DNA of 64,000 bases from Hevea brasiliensis. Taxonomy: Eukaryota > Streptophyta > Magnoliopsida > Malpighiales > Euphorbiaceae. A program made the position numbers and the translations under genes. Under the pieces are notes generated by a model that was not told the DNA's origin, did not search any database, and was given only the letters and a program-made list of their open reading frames with translations. Location of the stretch: contig NC_079501.1 of the NCBI RefSeq assembly GCF_030052815.1, positions 89,942,296 to 90,006,295 of the forward strand. The letters run 5' to 3'. Shown here one piece after another: positions 47,621 through 59,040 of this stretch (the stretch's first letter is position 1; the number at the start of each line of letters is the position of its first letter).

Positions 47621-48379
47621 ACAAAAGTTGATAAAATCACTCTGCAAATTTGGAAATTGCAAGGGGAAAATGACTTTTAATGTTTAAACTTCATTAAAAA
47701 TGAGAATTTTTAGCCAAAAAATTGCATGAATCATTAAAAGTTAACATAAAAATTCATCAACATATGCAAATCCAAATTAGTTGCACATTTAAGTTCATGA
47801 TAGTGAAAATTTCTGCATAAAAACTTGTGAGCAATATCATTTCAACTCAAAACCTGCAGCTGGATATTAATCACATTTTAAGCTTAGTAAGAACCAATAC
47901 CACTGCACTATAATCAGAAAGTTGCATTTATCCACAAAAGTAAATCATGCATGCTTAGTTTTTCCAATCAAATACAGCACCATAAAATTGAATGACACAA
48001 CCCAATTGAGCTCACAACCACAAAAATGAACCACTCACCATAATACCAACATTAAAGACATAGATATATGAAGATAATACACCCAACCTCAACCAATAAG
48101 AAATAGCTAACAGCATATGCTGTAGAAGCAGCACACAAAAACTTCTTTGCACAAGCCAAAAGAATCTGCAACAAAGGCAACTAAAACAAATCAGTTTTGG
48201 AGAAGTAGACAATCAAAATATCAAGTAAGAATAACTTTCCAACAGTGCAACAGCCTCTAGTCCTTTAAAATGCATCTACAAAAGGAAAATTTTAACAATG
48301 TCAAAATTGAATTTGAGGGATATTTAAAACAAAACAAAAATAATGCAAATAGAATAAAGTTAATAAAAACAGAATAAAG

Positions 48380-48428
48380 AAACTTGGGGTGCCTCCCAAG
48401 AGCTCTAATTTATGGTCCTTAGCTTGAC
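48380..48428 (-). other. Conserved post-protease motif of E5
   Basis: On the minus strand GGGTCAAGCTAAGGACC, then AGAGCTCTTGGGAGGCACCC, about 25 bases after the protease stop. It matches E0 31391-31442. Confidence 0.7.
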
Positions 48429-48449
48429 CCTTGTCATGTTTCATGGTGG

Positions 48450-49553
48450 CTAGAATTGGAATTTATTGCCTCTATTTCTAATAGGTGCTTCAATGAATCT
48501 ATACTTCATTTTCTTTCCATCACATGAGAAGATCCTTGTTGCTTTGTCTAAAAATCCAACCATTTCTTTCTTGACAACCTTTGGTGCATCTTTTTCTTTG
48601 AGAGATGGTTGCTTGACCTCACTTTTCTCTACTTGCTCAAGTTGAAAGATTGGTGCCATATGACAAGGTGGATTACTTTTCAAATATTGTGCAAATACAG
48701 CCTCTTTTGGATTTTCATCATTGATAGGCCCTTCATGGACAAGACAACTTTTAAAAGAAGCCTTTGGATAGCTCTTTCTAAAGTGCTCTTTTGCTAACAC
48801 ATTAACTATATCAATTCTCAAACAAGAGTCTACATCTTCATGTTGCTTCTTCTTGTCATTGCCAATGTTGAAGACTAACTGATCCTCTCCGACTCTAAGA
48901 GTAAGCTTTTCACCTTTCACGTCAATCAAAGTACCAGCTGTAGCTAGGAAAGGCCTCCCTAAAATGATTGGCATATGAGAATCCTCTTCCATGTCCAAAA
49001 TGACAAAGTCAACTGGGATATAGAATTTTCCAACCTTCAGTGGTACATTCTCCAAGATTCCTTCTGGATATTTAATTGATCTATCTGCCAATTGAAGAGA
49101 AATGTGGGTTGGCTTAAGATCTCCCATGTTGAGCTTCTCATAGATGGAGAGGGGCATAAGGCTTACACTAGCCCCTAAATCACATAAAGATTTTATAGAA
49201 CATGATTCCCCAATGTGGCATGGAATTGAAAAACTCCCTGGATCCTTGAGCTTTGGAGGAAGTTTCCTTTGGAGAATAGCACTGCATTCCTCAGTTAAGG
49301 TTATAGTCTCATAATCTTCAAGTCTCCTCTTATTTGAGAGAATTTCTTTCAGAAACTTAGCATAAGAAGGCATTTGAGAAAGAACATCAATAAAAGGAAC
49401 ATTTATATATAGCTTCTTCAAAACCTCTAAGAACTTCCCAAATTGCTTATCAAGCTTGGCTTTTTGAAATCTCTGTGGAAAGGGAAGCTGTGCCTTATAA
49501 GGCTTTGGAGGTATGTATTTCTCTTCTTTCTCTTCAACCTCCTCTTTACCTTT
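48450..49553 (-). CDS. E5 aspartic protease (gag-pro C-terminal part)
   Basis: Athila/Tat-type retropepsin that would process the gag-pro polyprotein in the particle. The frame is open from about 49553 (after an in-frame TAA); the first Met in it is at 49421. Upstream of that Met, IPPKPYKAQLPFPQRFQ is the usual gag-protease linker. Domain motifs in order are LPPKLKDPGSFSIPCHIG, CDLGASVSLMPLSIYEKL (active-site Asp), LQLADRSIKYPEGI, VDFVILDMEED and ILGRPFLATAGTLIDV. A conserved tail FSCDGKKMKYRFIEAP ends at TAG/TGA-free 48450. No RT follows, whereas autonomous elements continue into pol. The reading frame is well kept. Confidence 0.87.
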   Translation of the reverse strand, partial: KGKEEVEEKEEKYIPPKPYKAQLPFPQRFQKAKLDKQFGKFLEVLKKLYINVPFIDVLSQMPSYAKFLKEILSNKRRLEDYETITLTEECSAILQRKLPPKLKDPGSFSIPCHIGESCSIKSLCDLGASVSLMPLSIYEKLNMGDLKPTHISLQLADRSIKYPEGILENVPLKVGKFYIPVDFVILDMEEDSHMPIILGRPFLATAGTLIDVKGEKLTLRVGEDQLVFNIGNDKKKQHEDVDSCLRIDIVNVLAKEHFRKSYPKASFKSCLVHEGPINDENPKEAVFAQYLKSNPPCHMAPIFQLEQVEKSEVKQPSLKEKDAPKVVKKEMVGFLDKATRIFSCDGKKMKYRFIEAPIRNRGNKFQF

Positions 49554-49957
49554 TTACGCACTCTCTTTTTCACTCTCTTGTTTTTCATCTCCCTCAACAT
49601 CCTTCTCATTTTCTCTCTTCTCAACTTTTTCACTGTTCTTATTATGCAGTATTTTACCACTCCTCAGTGTGATGGCATGACACTGCTCCCTTGGATTTTC
49701 TATCTGGCTAGGAAGTCTTCCCATTGATTTGGTACCTGAAGAGCTTGCTTGTTGTGCAATCTGATTTCCAGCATCCTATTGTGCGTTTGCATTTGTTTCA
49801 GCCTTGCTTTCATCTCTCTCATCTCTTCATCATACTTAGTTTGATTAGCAAGAATTTATTGTAATAAAGCCTCTATGGTAGAACTTTGTTCTTGCTGTCT
49901 TGGTAAAGGTGCAGGATTTGCATTCCTTTATTGAAAACTAGGTGGTGGTTGCCTAGG
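49554..49957 (-). pseudogene. E5 gag-protease linker, interrupted by stops
   Basis: In the gag register after TAA, fragments such as PRQPPPSF, ILANQTKYDEEMREMKARL and a Lys/Glu-rich run before the protease remain readable, with at least three stops. This suggests an originally continuous gag-pro polyprotein. Confidence 0.6.
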
Positions 49958-51145
49958 TTATTGGTATTGATGCCCTTGTTGTTGTGGTGGAAAGTTCTTA
50001 GTTAAAGCTTGATTTTGCTGATTCCTCCATGAAAAATTGGGATGATTCCTCCAAGCATATGAAGGATAATCTACTCCACAGCTCATTATTCCTTCTGCAT
50101 AAGCAACTTGTTGAGAACTTCCAGAGCATGATGATGAATTTACTAGCATACTTAAATCCTCCATTTTCTTAGCAAGGACATTAGTGAGTGCATCAAATTT
50201 GGCATTGATCATGTTGAATGGATCAAGCTCATACATTCTAGCAACTTGCCTTTTTTGAGTTGGAGTTGACCCTCTTGGACTACTCCATAGATGACTGTTC
50301 TTTGCTATTTTCTCTAACAACTCATAAGCTTCATCTTCATGCTTAATGATGAATTCCCCTCCACTTTGAGCATCAATGATTCCTCTAATAGCAGGAGTGA
50401 CATTTGTGTAAAAATTCTGATTTATCTTCCATTTAGGAATGGCATGATGTGGACATTGTCTCTCCAACTCCTTCCATCTCATCCATAACTCATAAAGAGT
50501 CTCATCTTCTCTTGGTCTAAAAGCAATCATTTGGTTCCTCAACTCTTGAGTTTTTCCAGGTGGAAAGTATTGGGCAAGAAATGCATCAGTGAGTTGCTCC
50601 CAATTTGTAATAGAGTTGTGAGGTAAAAAATCAAGCCGATCCAATGCTCTGTCCTTTAAAGAGAATGGGAATAGCTTCAATCTTGCTACATGATCAGATA
50701 CTCCAGGTTGTTTTTGCATATAACAAATCATAGCAAACTTCTTTAGATGTGTGTGTGGATTTTCAGAAGGATGTCCCCCGAATTGGGAATTTTGAATCAT
50801 TTGAAGAACCCCAAAATCCATCTTGTAGCTATTTGCATTAATTCTTGGTCTTGCTATACTCTCTCTCAAGTCATCAAAACGAGGAAATGCATGATCCATC
50901 ATACTTCCCCTAGGCACATTAGCATTTACAACCTCTTCACCTTGGGCTGCATTTTCATTGTTTCGATCATTTCTAGCATTACCACCACCAATTCTAATTC
51001 TTTCATCAGCCATTTCTGCTTCGATTTCAGTTGCTCTCAAGGCTTCTTTCCTTTTTCTGGTTTCTTTCTTGTTGGCTCTACAAAATTTCTCAATTTCAGA
51101 ATTAAACAATAAGGATGTGTCACTTGTACTTCTAGCTCTTCTCAT
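49958..51145 (-). CDS. E5 gag
   Basis: 395-residue frame for an Athila/Tat-type capsid protein. The N-terminus is basic and Glu-rich (FCRANKKETRKRKEALR). The retrotransposon gag core contains NPHTHLKKFAMICYMQKQ, ARLKLFPFSLKDRALDRLD, AFLAQYFPPGKTQELRNQMI and FRPREDETLYELWMRWKELE. The C-terminus is Gln/Asn-rich (SWRNQQNQA, PPQQQGHQYQ). The start Met lies about 110 bases past the primer site. A TAA stops it at 49958, and the rest of gag up to the protease (49957-49554) has a few stops. No zinc knuckle is seen, as often in this group. Confidence 0.88.
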   Translation of the reverse strand: MRRARSTSDTSLLFNSEIEKFCRANKKETRKRKEALRATEIEAEMADERIRIGGGNARNDRNNENAAQGEEVVNANVPRGSMMDHAFPRFDDLRESIARPRINANSYKMDFGVLQMIQNSQFGGHPSENPHTHLKKFAMICYMQKQPGVSDHVARLKLFPFSLKDRALDRLDFLPHNSITNWEQLTDAFLAQYFPPGKTQELRNQMIAFRPREDETLYELWMRWKELERQCPHHAIPKWKINQNFYTNVTPAIRGIIDAQSGGEFIIKHEDEAYELLEKIAKNSHLWSSPRGSTPTQKRQVARMYELDPFNMINAKFDALTNVLAKKMEDLSMLVNSSSCSGSSQQVAYAEGIMSCGVDYPSYAWRNHPNFSWRNQQNQALTKNFPPQQQGHQYQ

Positions 51146-51255
51146 AAAAGATTAAGAGTACCTAAAAAAGAACAAACAAACACAAAATAAAAAGATAACA
51201 AAGATAAAACTATAAACAACTAAAATAATCAAGAATTCAATCTTAAACAAACAAC

Positions 51256-51273
51256 TCCTTGGCAACGGCACTA
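51256..51273 (-). other. E5 primer binding site (tRNA-Asp-like, diverged)
   Basis: On the minus strand TAGTGCCGTTGCCAAGGA lies six bases past the LTR. Athila/Tat elements use TGGCGCCGTTGCCGGGGA, complementary to tRNA-Asp; this site matches at 14 of 18 positions. Confidence 0.7.
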
Positions 51274-51279
51274 AAAACT

Positions 51280-52978
51280 TGATGTATCCTAACCGCAAGT
51301 GCACGGGTCGTTCACGTAGTATAGAAAAAGATATCGTTCCCACGGAGAGTTGTGTTTTCAATTGAATTTTTGATATAAAATAAAATATGTTAAAATTGTA
51401 TTTTAATCAAATTAATAAAAGAAATTTAGGAATTTGAAGCATACGGTATGAAAATGCAAAACTAAATTCAAATAATGACTAATTTAATAATTTACAAAAT
51501 AAAGAAATTGATAATATTAATAATAAAAATTAATAAAATGAGATTAAATTAAACTCTCAAAAGTAAAATTCCAAGCAATAATTGATAAAAGACGATTCTG
51601 GAGTTAAAGGTTCATATTTAAGTCATTTTGGGATTTTCCCTAGCTAGCCCAATCAATGAAATTTATGGGTTTAAAGGAGATTAATTCTAAAATCCTTTGA
51701 AAACTCTTTCGAGTGAGACAAAAAGTGCCTTAATTAACTTAATCCTACTTTCGTAGAGTTAAAATTAACCAAGACCCATTAGGTTCTTTAATCAATCTAT
51801 TAAAACCCTATTAACCCTTAGTCTATTTCTAAATCTAAGTTAATTAAGTCTAATTTCTTTATTAACTATCACTTGGTTTTCTCCTTTCGGTGCTTCAACT
51901 AAGGATGAAGAACATAACTTAATGGGGCCCTTCATTAAGCATGCGAATAAGCACACAAGAAATGGATTAAACCTCATAAATTTTATTAAATTGAGACTAA
52001 CCCAGTTCAAATCCACAAAAATAACTAAAATATTACATCCCTTACTCTAGAATCAAAGAAAACTACTCACAATCCATATTTAACACAAGAAATTCTAAGT
52101 AAAAGAGGAAATAAATAATGAAAATAAACTAAAACTAAAGAAACCCGATAGGAGAAATGTAGAAAATGGTGAAGAAGAGAAGAAGAAGCTAGATTTTGCT
52201 CCCCAAGAATGGAAGTCGACTGCTCCTCTGTTTTTTTGCCCCTTTTTCTGTCTTCCTCTCTTTCTTCTTATCTCCAAAAATGAGGTAAGGGCACTATTTA
52301 TACTTTTTGACAAATAACCCTAAAAATAGTGTGTTTGAGGAAGGGATTCATGTGTAAAAATTCTTCTGCCAGCTCATTATGAAGACTTTCACAAGTTCTG
52401 CAAGCTTCCTATGCAGATTCTGAGCAAATTTGGTAATGCCAGGAGCTTCCTGTGATGTTGCATAAGTGAGGAGTGAGACTGCATAAGTTATGCAGCTGGT
52501 TGTGCAGATTTTGGCAAGTTTGGGTGCTCTTCAGTGAAGCTGCATAAGCAGGGTGCGAGACTGCATAAGTTATGCAGTTTTCCGTAAAGTTGCATAAGCA
52601 GGGCATGAATCTGCATAAGTTATGTGATAATTTATGCAGATTTCGGCAGGTTTGGAAAATTGCTTCTTCTCCTTGTGCAGAACTGCACAACTTATGCAGC
52701 AAGTTATGCACATTTTGGCCACTTTGTATTCTTCAACTTTGAAGCTTTATTTTGATAATTTTGGCTCTGAGAATCACTGCTCACTGGTGCAATTACTTTT
52801 TAGTCCCTCAAAAACACCATTTTTACCTATAAAACAAAACAAATTACAAATTAACCCAAAAAATTAACAATTATGAAAAATTATCTAAATAACTAATAAA
52901 ATTAGCTAAAAGTGACTAACAAATAAATGAAATGGCCATGAAATCTAACCTAAATGGCTATGCAAAATGCATGTATCA
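51280..52978 (-). repeat. E5 5' LTR (right in plus coordinates)
   Basis: 1699 bp from TGATGTATCC to TGTATCA, with the near-palindrome array at 52380-52725. It should hold the promoter, read on the minus strand. Confidence 0.92.
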
Positions 52979-53045
52979 ACAACCACAACCATACTATTGT
53001 CAAAATAGAAAAGAGCATAATGTCATTTATTATAATACAAACTAA

Positions 53046-53139
53046 AAAGCTTAGCTTAGTTGGCTTTGTCTAGTAGCCAGAGGCATATTATTTACTTGGT
53101 ATCAAGTTTGAGTCCTCACTCTCCTGATTTTCTGTATTA

Positions 53140-53150
<11 letters not shown>
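53046..53150 (+). repeat. tRNA-derived SINE-like repeat, copy B
   Basis: TAGCTTAGTTGGC (box A-like) and AGTTTGAGTCC (box B-like) are followed by an A-rich/TA tail. It is orthologous in position to 40334-40438, so the insertion preceded the duplication. Confidence 0.58.
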
Positions 53151-53170
<20 letters not shown>

Positions 53171-53605
53171 TTTATGCAAATGCCTAAAAATTTAATGTTA
53201 GTAGTTTCCATACATTCATATCAAAAAATCCAATTTCATATAGATAAACAAATGTCCATATTTTTCAATTAGCCCAAAAAATTTAGCACATCAACATGGT
53301 GCAAAACCCTAAACAACAAATAAATCTCCAGAATGCATATATCGTCATGCGAGAATTAGGGAGAATGAGAGTAACAGAAGAGGATACAAGCTATGGAGAC
53401 ATACCCCTAATGTTAATCAACTTTATTTTAATAATCAAATATTTATTTTATATATAAGCAAAAAGTTGAAATTTAAATTATGATAACTTTCATTTCTATA
53501 ATATATAAAAAAGAAAAACATTCTACCAAAAAAAAAAAAGAAAATGGAAAATCAAATCGCTCAATTATGTTCATTTACTTCACATGCAAAATATTTATCT
53601 TCCTA

Positions 53606-53933
53606 TGTTTTGAGATTTAAATTGAATTAACTTTATTAATTCTCAAAATTTTCCCTTTATATATTGCTCATTGTTTTTTTCTTTTTTTGTTATTTATACA
53701 AAATCATGCGGAAAACCACCAAAAAGGTGGAAAAACAAACTTTAACGCTCGTGATCAATTATATATATATATATATATATATATAAAGAAAAGGAGAGTA
53801 ATTAAAGTATATAATTAATTAATTAATTTTATTACAAACTAAATAAAGTAAAAATCTAAAAGATTGAACAAAGAAAAAAAAAATACAATTTGATCAAATT
53901 AAATAATTTAATTCAATTAACATGCGCACACAT
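53606..53933. other. AT-rich spacer
   Basis: Contains a TA microsatellite (about 53760-53785); nothing else is recognised. Confidence 0.5.
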
Positions 53934-56900
53934 TGTGACACCCCTTACCCGTCTACGATGTAGCTGAGCAAGACATGTCACACTCGGTACCGGAGCACCC
54001 TATCTTATCTTGCTTACTCTTAAATAATTTTAAACTTATTATCTTTTAATATCAATTATTAATATTTTTTTTTCTAAGGAGAAACTGACGGAGTTTCCCC
54101 TATTTTATATTCAGTTGGCGTATTTCATTATTCACCTGCTTGAAATTTTTAATAATATTTTACAATAAAAATATCATCCTTGCTCATCATAATCATTTCA
54201 AAAATCATTATGTAATTCAAATCCATACTCATTTGTACAAATTCATTCATGCTTATTACATATATCAAAATTCTCAATTTTATAAGTTTACATAATTTGC
54301 AAACTAATTGCATAAATTCATAATTTACATCAGATGCATATTACATACAATTTTCTAATTTTCATTACAACATAATAAATAATTATAATGCTCAAATTAC
54401 ATAATATGACTAATGTGAGCCCTATCTACATGCATTGCTGATGAGGTGACAACCTTAAGCACTTCTGACACTTCTGCAGATCCGGACTCCAGAAATCCTA
54501 GTCAATTGTCCACTGGATTTTTAGTTTCAGTACCTGCGCGAGGGAAACAAATCTATCGCGCTAAGTATTGCTGCTTGGTGGTGCAATAAGATAACAAGAA
54601 AATAATATATACAAATAAAGAAAGAAATATATTGTACTTTGGATACTCTGTAATTTAATCTAATTTAATATAATACTTCTAGTATCAACTATCTTTCACT
54701 CTAATTTATTTTTCTTAAAAATCAATTTATTCCTAAAGTCACAGTAGTAATATACTTATATATCTTTTGCAAATCTTTTTATCATTTTATTCAATACTTT
54801 CTAGGTTATCAAAGATTATTTCATAATAATTAAATTTTAATATCGTTCCAATTCATTTCAATTCTTTCAACTAAATAACTAATCTAATTTATTTTAAATA
54901 TTCTTACTCTTTTATTTAATTGTTAATATTTTCAGTTGCTATTATTCTTAACTCATTTCAATAAATTTCACTGTCCAAGTAACCTATGACAGGCTGACTA
55001 AACTGGATAACGGGTCATTGGCACTGGACACCGCGGTGCCTTGGGCCATCATACCATGGGACGTGAAATGCGGAACATCAACCACATATGTAGTCAGAAT
55101 GGCTAAAAAGCCATGATAGCATATCAGTATGGCTAAAAGCTATGATAACATAGAATCAGGCATAAAAGCCATGAATGCGGGCATAAAGCCATGAATACAA
55201 GCATAAAGTCTTACGCAGTACTGCTAAAACAATACTCTATTGGCATGCCAATCTATCCAATCTGACACACGTGTCTAGGCAATACATGGGCACATTAGTA
55301 CCATTAAGGGTTAATATGTATTAGTATATCATTAATTTGTTATAAGTTTTAATTACAATTTATATCACTTAATTCTATTCCCAGTGGAAACATAAATTTT
55401 TTTGAATCACAATTATACATAATTTATGCATTTCTCATTATTTATATATTCATTTTATCCTTCATATTGATCACAATTCACAACGATGGTAATCATATAC
55501 CATTGTACTCAAAATATTCTTCCTTTCTCTCCTAATGAGAACTAAAGTCCTATTCACATATTTATGTGATTCATTTATTCATTTCAAAATTTATATGAAT
55601 TATCATTTGTAATTCAAGAGATATCTTTACTTACTACGTATTTATAATTCCCCTTATTTTCTCTCATGTACCATTTAATATTAATGGGTCTATTATTTCA
55701 TTATTTATTCCATTATATATATTGGTTGTAACATTCTAAACTTTATTTCCTAGTGTAAATACAATATCTAGACTCATTTTCATCTAATGCATATATTCAT
55801 GAATTTTGTTTATATAATTCACAATTTATCAATTATATCATCTATTTTTTTCCTTTATAATTCCTTATCTAATTTATTACATCATTTTACATGTCCCTAG
55901 GTTCAACATTTTCATTTACATTGATTTACAAACCACATTTCGAAATATATTAACAACGTTTCCTAAGTTCTATTTGTGATGAGAATACAATTGCCATCTA
56001 CCTATTCTCATAATTTAGGTATACATTAAATCCTTTAAGTAGGGTACTATTGACCCTATTAGCAACTTAAGTTTTTGATAGTTATTATTCACTTGACTAT
56101 TTTCCTTCAAGGGTTGACTTTTTAATTCATAATAGATTTGTTAAGCCTAAGTTCATCAAGATACCACATTTTGCATTTTATTTTTGTTGGCATTGATTGC
56201 CAAACTCAATTCCTAGCCTCCTAGATTTTATTTAAAATTTTCAGAAATTGAAGTCCAAATTCACTGTTCCATTGGAACTGGCTATAGTAAAAATTTGACA
56301 AAACTTTCTTCATGAAAGTTATTCCTTTATTTGTCTTCTTTAATTTCCTTTTTGAATTACTCTATTTGGAGTTTTGTAGGTCAAGTTATGGCTATTTTAC
56401 CGTAACTAGCCATATTGACCTGTACCCAAAATTCTGGGCAGAATTATTTCTGCCAGATTTGGTATCATGAATTTGGTGGATAATTCCATTAGGTTAAGTC
56501 TAGAATTTGAGTTTGTGTTCTACATGAAGATTGTTTTAAATTGTCTAAGCTTTCCATTAATATAAAATTCAGGTCAATTGGATATTTCTACACTGAGTTA
56601 TGGCCAAATGAATAAACACTGTTCATTTGGTCACTTTTACCAGGTCCAGAATTGGTTACTCGGATTTGGTCAAATTTTAGGATATTCTAAGTTTATTTTC
56701 TGAGCAAGGTTTCTTCTTCAAAGTTGAGCCATTATGTGTCTAGTTTCATGTCCAATTGGCTTTGCACCAATTGAACCTATACCACTCAAGTTACAGCTGC
56801 CCAAACTTGCTAGACTCATATCTAGCCTTGCAGGTCCTATGAGGCAGCATACCCAACCTCAAATCGAAAGCCATAATTCACTTCAATTCCTCATCAAACA

Positions 56901-58087
56901 TAGCCAAATGGTCACTAATTTACCATTAGGACTCCAATTCCACAACACATGAACAAAACCCTAACTTCATGCCTCAAACCCTAATTCTCAAATATCCATT
57001 CATGCACATACATCAATTCAACATACTTAATGATGTTTAAGTATCATACTCATGTTCAAGACCACCCATATACAACTTAAATTCATTCAAAACTCATCAA
57101 CACTTCCATCACTAAGGCTGTCGAAAATTTTAGTTGGTCCATACATGGATATGTTTTTTTAATTTCATGAATTTCTAACTAAATCCATACACCTAACTTC
57201 AAATTTAAAGAGAAAAATGGAGAGATATAGCACTAACCTTTTGATGAGCTAACTTGAGCTTGTAATTCTTCTCAATTTCTTCTTCAAATTGCTGCTTTAA
57301 GCTTGCTCTAGTAGTAAGGATTAATTTTAGTGAAGATAGGAAGGGGTTTTATGGTGTGAAATTAAGCAAATCAAAGCTTGAAAAAGCAAAGCTATGGAGG
57401 ATGGGAGAGAAGAATCGGCCAAGGCTAGCAAAATGAAGAAGATGGGTTGATTTTTGTGTTTTAAATTTCATTTTTATCCTTTTTTATTAGCTTGTCATAT
57501 GGTAATTTGGTGGAGCTTTTTTTAATTGCATCATGGTGATGTCATAAGTCCCATTTACTTCATTTTCTTTTCTTTTCTCCTCTACTCATTTTCAATTTAA
57601 TTTTCATCACTTTTTCTTCATATTTTATGTTATATAATTTGTTTAATTAATTAGACAAGTTGGTCAAAAATCGTCTCTGAAGGAGAAATGACCAAAATGC
57701 CCTCCGTTTGGCTTAAGGAGCCAAAACTGTCTGTACTGATCTTAAAAATTCTCCTAACCTTTTCTTGGCATTCTAATGCTACCTAGGGTGCCGTAACTCT
57801 TCTCTGGAGTCACAAAAATTATTTCATGGAATTTACCTTAGGTTTAGGGCTTCAAGCTGTGAAGACAATAACTTCCCGTTAGGGTCACCCATCACCGGGA
57901 CACTGGCTTATTTAACTTTGTTGTATTTCATTTCTAAAATTTTTCCTTAATTTTTCTTACACTTATTTGAATTATTTATGAGTCCTCACTCTAGTATAAT
58001 TATAGTTGTAGACCTTCTAGCTATCCGGACAGACATTGATCACTGGAACAGTAGAACGTACGGACTATCTAAAGTGAGGGTGTTACA
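53934..58087. mobile_element. E6: solo LTR of a chromovirus, 4.15 kb
   Basis: TGTGACACCCC at the left and TGTTACA at the right, with CACAT target duplications (53929-53933, 58088-58092). Its sequence matches E3 and, in order, the E1 LTRs (for example AACTGGATAACGGGTC, GACCAAAATGCCCTCCG). It has no internal domain, primer site or polypurine tract, so it looks like the product of LTR-LTR recombination. Short open frames inside are not genes. Confidence 0.88.
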
Positions 58088-58364
58088 CACATTGATTTTC
58101 ATTCCTCTTTCTAGCTCATGAGAAGGAAATAGATGAGCAGCTTCTTCATTGACTGTTGTAGTAGTATTTATAAGTTGTTGAAAAAAATGGCAAGGGTTGT
58201 ACTGAATATATCTTTTACTGTTTCTTCTCTTTTGAACTACTCTATTATTGAAGCACACGTATCAAACTCACTATTGTTTACACTAAAAAATTTAATTTTT
58301 TTATGTTCAAACTTATGATTAATTAGATTAATTTTTTAAATTAATTTTATTGTATTAATTTAAG
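58088..58364. other. Short spacer, nothing recognised
   Basis: AT-rich, no coding signal. Confidence 0.5.
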
Positions 58365-59023
58365 TGTGAGGTCTGAAATAAATATTTGTTAATTAATTTT
58401 GGTGTTATAAGATACTTACAGTGGAAGTTATTAACTGATAATGCTGTTGTAAGAAGTTATTAAGTCAGGGGAGAAGTTACCTACTACAGACGAGATTAGT
58501 AGCAGTTATTGGAAGTGGATAGCAATTGATGGTACATGCAGGATGTTAAGGGGTGCAAGTTTTGGAGCTTTTTAGGTTCAACTAGGTTCTCTTAGGTGTA
58601 GCAATAAATAGTTAGTATGATGCTATGGGAAAAAGCCTAACAACCTAGCCAACCAACCAATTAATCAATCAATCAACTCAATCAATTAAAACAATCCAAA
58701 GACTCTAGTAGTATAATCAATTCAAGACTTCAGTAGTTTAATCAATCCAAGACTTCATCAGTCAATTTCAATTTTCAAGCATTGTCTATTTCAATTTTTG
58801 TTGCAATTTCAATTTTTAATCATTGTCTTTACTTTCAATCAAGTGATACAATTTCAACTCTAGCTCTAGAAAGACAAACTCTCATTTCTTCATTTATTTT
58901 GCAATTAAAGGCAAAGTTGCTTTTAGTGCAGCCAGTTCCTACAATCATCTGATTTAGAAGTTAGGAGCGCATCCCAGTTGATACACTCAGTATCTAACAC
59001 GCTCGAATTCAAGGTGTTTGTCA
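58365..59023 (+). repeat. Possible Tat-like LTR (single)
   Basis: Begins TGTGAGGTCTGAAATAAA and ends GGTGTTTGTCA just before a primer-site-like leader. TG...CA ends and position suggest a 659-bp LTR, but no second LTR is in the window. Confidence 0.45.
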
Positions 59024-59040
59024 GCCAAATTGTTTTTATA

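Larger units (their letters stand above)
45181..48379 (-). other. E5 3' internal noncoding region
   Basis: 3.2 kb without recognisable coding on either strand. It includes A-rich tracts on the sense strand (45656-45742, 46019-46047), an internal polypurine module (46788-46825) and near-palindrome clusters (46925-47130, 47430-47620). Short open frames here are not supported as genes. Confidence 0.7.
43445..52978 (-). mobile_element. E5: nonautonomous Athila/Tat-like LTR element with gag and protease only
   Basis: Two 1699-bp LTRs (43445-45143, 51280-52978), TGATG...TATCA ends and ACAAC duplications (43440-43444, 52979-52983). On the minus strand the order is a tRNA-Asp-like primer site, gag, protease, 3.2 kb of noncoding DNA, and a polypurine tract. 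No reverse transcriptase, RNase H or integrase can be found on either strand, so mobility would need enzymes from another element. The LTRs are very similar, so it moved fairly recently despite lacking pol. It is inserted in duplication copy B. Confidence 0.92.
40867..53605. repeat. Tandem duplication, copy B (interrupted)
   Basis: Repeats copy A in order from ATTAAAAAAATAATATAAT to ATCTTCCTAT. It is interrupted by a hAT-type MITE (41982-42597) and by E5 (43445-52978). The (TA)n tract at 41169-41242 is far longer than in copy A, and the region equivalent to 37900-39000 is mostly missing. Confidence 0.75.

Noticed and set aside
48012..48212. Cys-rich 66-codon frame in E5 as a small secreted protein
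   Set aside because: No start context or family match, and it lies in the noncoding region between protease and internal polypurine module.
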